A stretch of 64,000 nucleotides of DNA, from positions 2,399,151-2,463,150 of the forward strand of contig CAJINV010000007.1 of NCBI GenBank assembly GCA_905178155.1. The letters run 5' to 3'. This DNA is from Amoebophrya sp. A120 (taxonomy: Eukaryota; Sar; Dinophyceae; Syndiniales; Amoebophryaceae). Of the stretch, positions 32,690 through 42,123 are shown piece after piece. The notes beneath the pieces are model-generated. The model was given only the letters and a program-made list of their open reading frames with translations. It did not search any database and was not told the origin of the DNA. Numbering within the stretch: position 1 is the first letter of the stretch; each line of letters opens with the position of its first letter. A program made the position numbers and the translations under genes.

Positions 32690-33670
32690 TCACTGCGGAG
32701 GAGCTCCACCCATGATCGCCGGAGCTCCTGGGACGCCCGCCGGAATCTGCGGAGTGTTTGGTCCGCTGCCAGGTGCGGGTGGGGGGAACAGCTGAGCGGT
32801 ACTATCCACCCGCGGACTACCTTGCGGGGCCGCTCCTGGCGGTGCGGCTCCGTAGTCCATCAGTTCCTGTAATGGCATCATGTTGCTGACCGGCGGTAGT
32901 TGTCCACTTCCCTTTCCAAGCATCGTCCCCGGCGGCGGTCCGCCACCCTTCATATGCACAATGGTTCCCGGCGGCGGCATGCCCGGCTTGCCGCCCATCA
33001 TATGTGGTGGTCCACCTGCAGCGCCCGGCGGAGCAAATCCGAATGGCGGCGCAGCACCACCTGGTCCTCCCGGTGGTGGGGGGAAGCCCTTCATCATCAG
33101 ATGCGGCGGTGGTGGTCCACCTCCGCCCTTCATCATCATATGCGGCGGCGGGGGCACCATTCCCGGTGGCGGCGGGGGACCTCCTCCCATCATGAAGCCC
33201 GGGGGCGGGGGTGCGCCTGGTTTTCCGCCAACTCCCGGCGGCGGAACACCACCCCCCTTCATCATCATCATCATTCCCGGATTCATATGCGGGGGTGGCA
33301 GAGCACCGGGAGGAAGCGGACCGCCTTTCATCCCCGGCATCATCGGATGATGAAACATGCCCGGCGGCGGTGGTCCACCAAATGGTGCGCCCGGCGGGGG
33401 CACTCCACCTGGGTGGAACTGACCGCTCATCGGCGTGGGCGTTCCGTCACCTCCGACCGTTGAGGGAGTCAATTCTCCGGGCTTCGGGGGGTTAAACGCG
33501 TCAAAGGGGCCGCGCATCACGTTCTTCGGGGTGGGGGTCTCGTCCTCGTTATCGTGCTCGCCGTTGGCATTATCGCCGAGCATCAGACGCTTGGGGTTCA
33601 TGTCGTCGCCGTTCTCGTGGTCCTTGTGCCGCTTTTTCTTTTTCTTGCCATGCTCATCCACCTCTTCCAT
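32690..33670 (-). CDS. Pro/Gly/Met-rich low-complexity protein (326 aa)
   Basis: Begins with a highly charged basic/acidic N-terminus (GKKKKKRHKDHENGDDMNPK), likely a nuclear localisation signal. After a short conserved-looking bridge (KNVMRGPFDAFNPPKPGELT and TPTPMSG) about 230 residues of PPPG, GGPPPP and MMKGGG repeats follow. Similar Pro/Gly/Met tails occur in spliceosome-associated and RNA-binding proteins (SF1, SmB and U1C types), where they bind WW or GYF domains; here no RNA-binding domain is visible in the single exon. The TPTP motifs could be phosphorylation sites. It lies between the giant-protein gene and U2AF35-3, 185 bases from the latter's stop. A splicing role is suggested only by composition and neighbourhood. 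Confidence 0.65.
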   Translation of the reverse strand: MEEVDEHGKKKKKRHKDHENGDDMNPKRLMLGDNANGEHDNEDETPTPKNVMRGPFDAFNPPKPGELTPSTVGGDGTPTPMSGQFHPGGVPPPGAPFGGPPPPGMFHHPMMPGMKGGPLPPGALPPPHMNPGMMMMMKGGGVPPPGVGGKPGAPPPPGFMMGGGPPPPPGMVPPPPHMMMKGGGGPPPPHLMMKGFPPPPGGPGGAAPPFGFAPPGAAGGPPHMMGGKPGMPPPGTIVHMKGGGPPPGTMLGKGSGQLPPVSNMMPLQELMDYGAAPPGAAPQGSPRVDSTAQLFPPPAPGSGPNTPQIPAGVPGAPAIMGGAPPQ

Positions 33671-33855
33671 AACCGCGCTCCCGTTGGGAAAGAACGAGGC
33701 TGTTGTGTTTTGATAGAATTCAAAATATTTCCTCGGCGCACGGTGGGTTTCATGCTTTCATTATGCAGATGCAGGCGATGGCTTCATGCAGAAGATAGTA
33801 CAACTGGTTCTGGTACATCTCTGGTAGTCATTGTCATATATTATCAAACAATTAT

Positions 33856-35309
33856 TTAATGTTCCACTTCACGAAGAAACAGCATGTTGATCTCAACACA
33901 ATCGAATTGAATACGGTTTCTGTTCATCTCCGTGGCGTTCCTCGTTTCCGGGTCTTCGGGACTGCCGCTGCCGTTCGCCGGCGTCCCCGCTTTCTCCTGC
34001 TCCCGCCGCTCTTCGTACATGGCCCACCACTTCTTGTGGAACGCCTCCCTGGCGTCCGAATCGTTGTCCCAGTCGACTTTGTCCAGAAACTTGTAGGTAA
34101 TGGGCCGTCCGGCCTCCTCCCGGGCCTTCTTGTAGTCCGGATGGTCCGCATACATCTGCATCACGCACTGCCGCTTCAAAGCCTTGGGAACGTGCCGGAC
34201 GTGCAGGAAGTTGCAATTCCTGGATTTGATATGTTCAACATCAAGTGCTCATATTCTAAATATATCACATCAAAGCATCCAGACCAAACTTTCAAGCCCG
34301 GTAATACGACTTACGCACTATCATGGTGTGGTGCTGATGAGGTTTGCATTGATTTCGATTTGCTTCGATTCACGAGAAACACTTGAACAAGAAAATGATA
34401 TTGCTTATCATGAAACAAGCAAGAGATGAGCAATATACTGTCCTCGGGGGCAGTTCGCCTCGTTGAAAGCACGGCACCTGGCCTCCCGGAAGTCGATACA
34501 GGGCGAGTACTCCGCTTTGATTTGCCGCCCGGAGTAAAACTTGCCGTTGACCGCCTCCAGTGCCTTGGTCGCCGCGTCTTCCGTGTAGTATTTGACGTAG
34601 CAGTTGCCGGACATGTGCTCCGAGATGTTGTCGACGAGGAGTAAATCCTCGATCTCGCCGAATTTCGCCATGTGGAAAAACGTTTCCTCGTAAAACTCTT
34701 CCACCTGGTCGACTGCGGTGCAGTACACCTCCTCGCTCCACTCACCCAGGTCCGTACTCACGGCAAGGGTCTCCGGGGTCTCGCCGAAGCTGGAAAGAAA
34801 TTTTCATATTTTCATCTATGCAGGAGCGTATGTTCACCTTGACAAATATCTTCAAAGCAAAACTACATAAACAGCATGACAGGCATCAAGCTGGTTCGAC
34901 AACAGGATGATTCTTTATGTTTATGGCACAGAGCTACAACTTTCTACATCAACAAAATTGAAGAAAAACTCTACTCAACAGCGAACAAGTAGCTAGAACA
35001 CATCATAGGACGTAAGTACACGTGCGCCAGCAACAGGCTGCGGGTTCGCTCTGGCTTGATGTGCTTTCGGGAGCAGGTGGTTCCGTGCCGGCAGGCGCCG
35101 ATCTTCGCGTAGAAGGGGCAAATGTCGCTCTTGGCCCCGCCAAACATGTCCGCTGCGGCCTCCGCACCGGTCACATTGCGAACCCGCTTTGGCGGTTTGC
35201 CCTGCTTCCCCTTCCCCTTCATGTTGGGGGGCGGACCGCCATGGAAGGAGCCGCTGCCATGATCCCGCGGGGTGATCGGCATGGACTCCTGACGCATCAC
35301 TTCCGTCAT
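33856..35309 (-). CDS. U2AF35-type splicing factor, paralogue 3
   Basis: 334 residues from three exons (35020-35309, 34439-34789, 33856-34219) with GT-AG introns in phase. Relative to the other copies it has a ~65-residue N-terminal extension rich in Gly/Lys/Pro (PPPNMKGKGKQGKPPKRVRN) before finger 1 ([20 protein letters not shown]). The RRM includes FGEIEDLLLVDNISEHMSGN and CYVKYYTEDAATKAL, with SPCIDFREARC in place of the usual SPVTDFREA. Finger 2 is CRAFNEANCPRGQNCNFLHV. The tail is short, acidic and Glu/Asn-rich with no RS or Gly repeats. It is the most divergent paralogue; it may serve a different 3' splice-site class or partner. Exon 1 starts at the first ATG after an in-frame stop-rich stretch. 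Confidence 0.92.
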
Positions 35310-37389
35310 CGTGTCGATTTAGTCTCGTCGTTGGGCCAAGTCTAAGAAGAAGAAGAAGGTCGAATAATTTTTAACCGGAGTTTGTAGGTCGTTGCTGTCC
35401 TGCTCGTGCCGAAGATTCGTCACTGACGTAGTTCTTGGACTTCTCGACGGTAAAAGAAGTTTTCTTTTGATGTGATAAAGACACGAAGAACTTTTTGTTT
35501 TTATCTCCAATAGCCGTCCGTGCCCCCGTTCTATTTGTTTTTCCTGCGCCTGTTACAACTGGAGTCGATTTCCACTTCTTTGCTACTTCCGAGATGTAGT
35601 TGTTCGGCCACTATGGTGGTAGTGGGAGTTCTTGTTGTTCGATCTTTTATTTTACACAACAGTTATTTTATTTCGTTTCGTGCTGCTGTCAATCGAGTTC
35701 TTGTAGTTCACCCAAAACTTCTTTCCTTCCTCTTGGTCGTAAAGCTCCCCGTAGTTTTTATCGTGTTTCATCTGTACTACTAGTAGTGATAATAGAGATA
35801 ATGACTTTGGTCTGGTTCGGGGTCTTTAAAATCTTCGGTGGCTTTATTCCGGTTCTGTCGATGGAAATGATCTGAATGGTACTTCGACCGGTTTGGCCGG
35901 TGCTGGTTTCGTCGTTGTGCCTGTCGTTCTCGGAAAATAGTGATCTCTTCCCGGTGAGTAGCCCTGGCCAAGCTAAGCTTCTGTTTATTGGAATGATTTT
36001 GGATTTGGCCTTACGTAATCCCGTGCTCCGTCGATAAGTGTCGAAAGACAAAAGGCCATTAGAAGTTTACCGGTCGTGATGTTGGAGCGAGAGTTTCGAT
36101 GACGTGTAAGTGTATCTAGTTGTAAAAAATCCAAAGAGATAAAATTTCTTCTTGTACAGCGTTTTTTTTTCTGACAATTACTTCCAAATATTCTACAATA
36201 TTTTCCTTGCTCTAGCTCTTTGTGTTTCCGAAAAAAACCACGCTACTATTTTTTTTGTGAAACGTTGGGAACTCTTTGAAACTTGAAAAAGTTTCGTCCT
36301 TGTTCTTCACACAAGAACCTTCAATAGAAAATAGGATAAGAATTATAGAAGAACCCAAGTCAACATGCCACGTTGTTGAGCTTGTGTTGGTAGTTGTGAA
36401 GCGATCACTTACCACCCAAGAAGATAAAAACTTCTCTTACGTCCGTGGAGCAACCGCTCCAGGCACTCTGATCGTGGCGACCATTTATCTGTTTTATTTT
36501 GAAATTAAATGGGGTGAAAAATTAAGCTGATGAAGTAAAAGGGGAAAACGCGAATACTTGTACTCTATACAATTGAGTTGACTTTGCACTTAATAGGACA
36601 CCAGGATGATCATCTTCGTGAAACGGCTTTGTGACGAATGAACCCCGACGGTGCCCCTTTGGAATTTTTTTGGCTCGTGACATGCGAACGGATGTCCATG
36701 ATGTGGGGCATTGCAGTATCTAAAACGATCTACAACTTGTTTTTAGCGCTTTTTTACATTGAAGATGACTTCGATCTCGATCGTGTTACGCCACCCACAT
36801 ACATAGATGTTGATGCTGATCTCACGACCCGGATCCAGAAAAAATAACGATCTGCATCGCGGAGGCACAGCTCTTGGTCTTTTTTTCGATTTCTTTGTGG
36901 AAAAGTTTTTGTTTGACCGTCTACTCGACGAAATCATGATCAGGCAATGCCAATGCGCTGTTCCAACATAGTCATGGAGGCAGAATCCTTTGAGCCATGA
37001 AGATGTCAATTTTCGACATCGGATGAAGTGGTGGTAGTGGAAAACGAAGAACATGTTGCTTCTGTGTCATCAAAATACCCCTTTCACAAATTTCCAACAA
37101 CTTAGTACTCCGGCGATGGCGTCTCGTGATCTGTGTATCTATCACGATCTTCATCATCTTTGAGTTTGACCATTTTCAACGTGTTCTACTTGTTGCATCG
37201 TCGTGATCATCACTCAGGTTGTAATTTCATATAGCCATACTCATACGGTTACGGATGAAAGCACAGAGCGAACAATGCATATTTAAAGCATTACTGGGTC
37301 ACCCTCGTCATGATGTTGATCTTCGGTCGACGTGTGACGAGTGGCGTACTCCTGTCCGATCTTCATCTTCTTCGAGGACACTCCTTAAC
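35310..37389. other. Intergenic, no gene seen
   Basis: No frame with coding character. AT-rich, with several poly-T/poly-A runs. It separates U2AF35-3 from the hydroxymethylbilane synthase gene. Confidence 0.5.
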
Positions 37390-40300
37390 CTAGTATGCCG
37401 CTGCCGCAACCCCGCCGGGCTCAGGAGCACAGCCACCTTGGTCCGGTACTACTTCGCCAAAGCCCTCGCAGGGAATCCCTGCGGTTTCGGCGCTCCCATA
37501 CGTGATCGCGCGCTTCTTGCCACAATTTCCCGCGGGGCCCCAGATCCGCGCCACGCCCAGCACCCTGAGTCGGTCCGCCAACAAAATTCCGCAGTCCGCC
37601 GCTTCCTGTCAACTGTAAAAGTGTCTGGGTCTGGAAGATTCTGAGATTTGGTTGGTTGGTTGGATAGCGCCTGTCGCCGGTGCAGGTCCCGCCCTCCATC
37701 GATTGCGATCCGGAGTAGCCGGAACACAAGGCCCTAGTGGCACAATCGATCGACGAAGCCCTTTATAACCAGGTCACGGCCATCCGGCTGCCCTGGAGTC
37801 ATTCGCGGGCCAGGCAACGTCTAGGAGCTACGAATTAGGGATCTTGATGGGCGAGACAGGTCACAGTCATCCGCCTGCCCATCGAAGACGAGCCAGGTCA
37901 CAGTCATCCAGCTGCGTTCACAGTGCATATTTTGCATGTCCAGATTTGTCATGCATATTTTGCATGCCCCAGAATGTCTGTAATGCACGACTTAGCATCA
38001 CAGGTTCTTCGAGAGCTTCCTGATGCCTCCTCCGCATGACAAAAGCCCTCCCCACGTAGCAGAAGCGAGACCTCTCTTGCTGGTCATGCAATACAGATTT
38101 TTTTAGAGTCAAAAGTTAGCATCACAAGTTGCATTCTTCCAGACCCAGACATTTTTACACCTGATACCTTCTCCAAGCTGTCAATGTCCGGAAAAAAGGC
38201 GGAGGCGTGGACTGAATCTTGCCCGTTTCTGGACAGCACTTCCGCAAGCATGTGAAGGGTTCCCGATACAAATGGTTTCTTGCTGCTGCCGATGCCGATG
38301 GTCGCGCTGGCGCTCTTTGAAGTAGAAACAGCTGCAGTTCTTGCGGGGGCCGCACCAGGGGGGAATGGGAACGAGGTGGAGCTACCACCTGCAGCTTCAC
38401 CGCCAGGAGTCGGTTGTACAACCATGTTGACGACGGTTGCCAACTTCTCCGGCGACGAGGCCACGGATGATGTTGAACAGGCCGATCTCATTGCAACGTC
38501 GAGCTCGTCGCTAGACGAGGACGAAGAGATTCCCGTGCTGCTTGTTTGCAAAGACGCTTTGCTCAACGTGTCTCCGATCATATCTGGGATTTTATTTGCC
38601 GATGTTGTTGCGTTAGACGAGCCTGTGCCTGCTTCTGTAGATGAGATTGTTGTAAAAGCGGATGCGGTTCCTGTTCCAGATGAAGGCCGCTCAAGTTCTT
38701 GTAGAACATCATCTTTGACTGGCGCAGCAGCTGCAGAATTTTTGTCCGGCACAAAGCATGTTCTGACGCCCATGGATATCTGACATCCGCCGTCCAGAGC
38801 ATTCAACAAGCTCCGCTCCGCCGTGCACCGGATCGCCGAGGGGAGATGCTCGATCTTTTTCAGTAATTTCAACATCTCTGCATCATCACACCGGCACTCC
38901 ACCCCGTACGCGCCCTGGGAAACCGCGTAGGGAAATTGATCTTCCTCCAAAACGAAGCCTTTGTCCTCCGAGAACAAACCCAGGCGCTCCAGCCCGACTT
39001 TGGCAAGGATATGAAAGCGTCAGGTTTGAAATCGACAAAGTTGAAATGATTTGTCATGCATAAAATGGAAGGCATGAAGTGCCTGTCTTGCCAGGAGGGC
39101 AAGTGAGGCCGACATTGAGCCTGTTTCAGGTTTGAAATAGAGCTGCTAAAGTAGCATGACAAAAGCAGTCGTCTGTGCCCAAACAGCATGACAAATTGGA
39201 TATCGGTGCTCGGAAAATTTGTCATGCGCTGCTTGATAAGTGGGCTTCCGACTGGTATCGCTTTTATGCATGACAGACTCTTTCGTCTTTGAGGATTTCA
39301 ATCCTCACACTCCCATAAAGGATGATGGCGTCGTAGATGCTGTCCTCGGCCTCCAACTTTCTCAACCGGGTCTGAAGGTTCCCGCGGATGTTCTCAATCT
39401 TCATTTTCGGACACTGTTTCAACACGAGCGCCTCCCGGCGGACGGAACTGCTGCCAATCGTCGCCGTCTCCCAACTATCCTGCGCAAAAGCATCGCGCTC
39501 GTAGTAATTCTAATTGCAGGCATGCATGACAAATCCATTTATTTTCACCTATTCTTATGCAGGTAAGTGGTCCGCAACCGCATTTTCAATTCATTTATTT
39601 TCATGATCATGAGGAAATCAAAACTTGTCTTCGTGGAACAAATACTAGAACGAAAGATGCTTTTGCAATGCGTAAGGAAGTTGCGTGAAAGAAGTGATGT
39701 TCTTGCCGCGGTACCGGGGGTGAAGCTGTGTGGTCAGGAAAACTCAAATTTTCATGCCCATCGACGTGGGTGCACCAGCTTCAGCTAACGACCGTGCGGT
39801 CTCAAACAAAGTTATCATGTGCCAATAACCAGTCAACGAAAATCATTCTAAATTAGGAACCCTCATAGTACCACAACGCAATCCCTTGGATCTCCTCTCT
39901 CCGTGATGCACCCCAGCATGAGACCCTCCGGCAGCACCGTGGGCATGTCTTTTAGGGAATGCACCGCAAACCTGCACTCTTTCGCGAGGAGTTGGAGTTC
40001 CAACTCTTTCGTGAAAACCCCGACGGAACCCATGTCGGCAAGATGCCGGTTCTGCACTTGATCTCCGACGGTGGAGGTTTCCAGCAGCGTGAACTTGTAC
40101 TGCTGTTGTGACAGATCATGATAAAGTAGTTTCCCTGTATCCAGTGCTCGAGTCAGCATGGCAATCACCGCGTTGGTTTGGTACAGCGCCAGGACGGATT
40201 TTCGAGAAGAGACGAAGATCTCGACAGCAGCGCCAGCGCTAGTCGTACGCCTAGAGCCATTTATTTTACCATTTTCCACGACCTCTCCTGCACAAGAACC

Positions 40301-40609
40301 GCCTTCTGGTCTTGCTGCATTAGTTGTTTCTCTCACTCTTGTTTCTGTTTCATCTCCGGTTGTGGGTCCTCTTGTGACTGCGTCAACGCCCTGGTTTGAG
40401 TTTTCTTCGTTGCTTTCCTGCAACTTTCGACGTTTTACCGCGTCCGGGTCTGCATCAGCAAGCGGAACGACGGCAGGAAGAAGGCCAACATCGCCCAGAA
40501 GGTCACGACGCGCTCCTGCGGCAGCACCTACGACCTGTTCCGGTGGAACGACAGAAGCCGCATGACCTGCAGCAACGGACCGTCCAGTTGTCATAACTAC
40601 GATAGTCAA
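37390..40609 (-). CDS. HMBS: Hydroxymethylbilane synthase (porphobilinogen deaminase)
   Basis: Joins four porphobilinogens into hydroxymethylbilane, the third common step of heme synthesis. Four exons: 39872-40609, 39318-39479, 38168-39004 and 37390-37605, 650 residues versus about 310-360 normally. The N-terminal ~130 residues are a low-complexity extension that could include a targeting peptide. Domain 1 starts at [12 protein letters not shown] and has VHSLKDMPT (catalytic Asp, residue ~219) and RGDPRDC. Domain 2 has GSSSVRRE and [11 protein letters not shown] (pyrrole-binding Arg) and [12 protein letters not shown]. Domain 3 has [10 protein letters not shown], with the Cys that anchors the dipyrromethane cofactor (~374). 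About 150 residues of Ser/Thr/Ala-rich sequence then interrupt domain 3 before the closing helix ([19 protein letters not shown]). Intron 2 is IE10; introns 1 and 3 are GT-AG, the third with long inverted ends. Confidence 0.93.
37606..38167 (-). other. GT-AG intron with element-like inverted ends (HMBS intron 3)
   Basis: 562 bp. Starts GTATCAGGTGTAAAAATG and ends TTTTACAGTTGACAG. Just inside, GTCTGGGTCTGGAAGA near 38150 is inverted as TCTTCCAGACCCAGAC near 37625. The splice uses normal GT and AG in phase 0 (DSLEK to EAADC). It therefore combines inverted termini like an introner with canonical borders. Confidence 0.75.
37771..37917. repeat. Three-copy internal repeat in HMBS intron 3
   Basis: AGGTCACAGTCATCCGCCTG-like units begin at 37771, 37858 and 37895, each about 23-28 bases with a few substitutions. 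They lie in the middle of the intron with inverted ends. Confidence 0.75.
39010..39317. mobile_element. Introner element IE10 in HMBS
   Basis: This 308-bp element has inverted ends TATGGGAGTGTGAGGATTGA and TATGAAAGCGTCAGGTTTGA and an exact target duplication TCCTT. Removal gives [14 protein letters not shown], the conserved deaminase sequence, so the excision point is fixed by homology. It contains several TTTGTCATGC/GCATGACAAA boxes. Confidence 0.94.
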
Positions 40610-42123
40610 GCGTTTTTAGTATGAAACCGTAAGGAGCGACGTCGTGGTCCAATAAAAATGCTACTTTGAAGATGCCACGAATAAGACGAACAACCGAATA
40701 AAAAATGCGAAAGAACTACTCCGACAGATCTTCCCGTCTGACTGGAGCACGAGGACTACTCACTTTTTTCTTGTCATTTGTCCGACCGCAAACACATCAT
40801 GCATGGAGACAGTGGTGCGGCAGATCTCAAGAAAATAAGCAGGCAAGCAGGCACGACCGCTCCACAACTAGTGAGGCCTTGATCTACAACTTTTGAAGTT
40901 TTACACGATCGGAGATTCTTCTAAGCGAAAAAAAAAAACCTTGCTCCAAGGTATTTTAAGCCTCCTTATTTCCAGCACAGGAGATGGATTATTGATCATG
41001 CAACCAAATCCAAATGTAGTTGCGATGGATGAACACATCAAAAATTTTCCACGAAATTCTACTGTCGCCAAATCATAGAGTCAGCGTGCGAAAAAAAGAT
41101 GGGGGTGCTGGTGCACGACATGCAGTTAGGACATTGTACAAACTCTACTGATAGAAGATTCTCTACGTCTACACCTGGCAATAACTGCACGAACAATTTC
41201 GTGTGTAAAAATCAACTACGAGATTCTTTGTGCAGCTATTGCCGAAGTGAAGTTTGCTGTAAGTGTTTGTGGGAGGAGTTGTGGTTGTTCTTGTGACTCA
41301 CATTTTCACTTATTTCTGTAGGTGGATTCGTGTCGGGGCGGGGACGAGGCAGGGTTATGAAGAGGAAAAAGTTCTTGCAGCATGTCGGGGTTGAGAATTC
41401 ATCATGCAGATGCAGCTGCTTCGGGTAGTACCTACTATGATAGTACTGAGGGCGTACAACTAGCCCGTGTATGAAAGGAAACAAACTCCAAGTAGCATAT
41501 GCAATATCACCAATGGCGCTCAATATAATCAAACACAACCGAAGTCGAGTTTCTACTTCTGCTGGGCGGGCTTCCTAAAAAAATATGAAAGTTCTTGTAT
41601 GGCTAAAGAATTAACCTTAGAAAAACCCTTCTTTCGGTCATGGCAGCGGTACCAGTAGCTGTGGTGAAGAAAGGGGACAAGAACGCCACCAGGAAATCAG
41701 CTTTGCAAAATAAGTACACGGTATCTGAGTCTGTTCTTGTTTTTGAAGCGCATCATGACGAACCTACTCAATGCGTTACGTGTACCTACGTAGTCGCACC
41801 ACTTCTGTGCATAGTAAATTTCATTTTGTGCAGATAATCCTGTGCACACAGAAAGACGCAAGCTGAGGCGTACTAAAGATTGAGGATCCCGATCCGATGT
41901 TCAGACCATCGAATGACAACATTGGATCCAATACAATTACATCAAGAGTGCCAATCGATAAAACATTCATCGATCTGAGACCCTTACGTGTTCTTGTGTA
42001 TATTTTCTTCTTGTGGTCCTGAAAGCATATAGAATTACTATTACACGTGACGAGCGAGCCTTTCTTGGAAAATAAACACTTACTAGCCTAGATAAAAATT
42101 TCGTTTTCGGCGTGAAAAAATCA
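40610..42123. other. Intergenic, no gene seen
   Basis: Short frames only; no motif recognised. Lies between HMBS and the end of the ATPase gene. Confidence 0.5.

Noticed and set aside
32880-33463. Long plus-strand frames rich in Pro/Gly or His/Arg
   Set aside because: Antisense of the Pro/Gly/Met repeat gene; repetitive codons leave all frames open.
36638-36847. 69-codon plus-strand frame with a hydrophobic middle
   Set aside because: No upstream or downstream exons, opposite to all other genes, and no recognised motif.
37771-37917. Three-unit repeat considered as a CRISPR array
   Set aside because: Only three imperfect units with unequal spacing inside a eukaryotic intron; no associated genes.
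41236-41538. 100-codon minus-strand frame with a hydrophobic start
   Set aside because: Short, random composition, no splice partners or homology.
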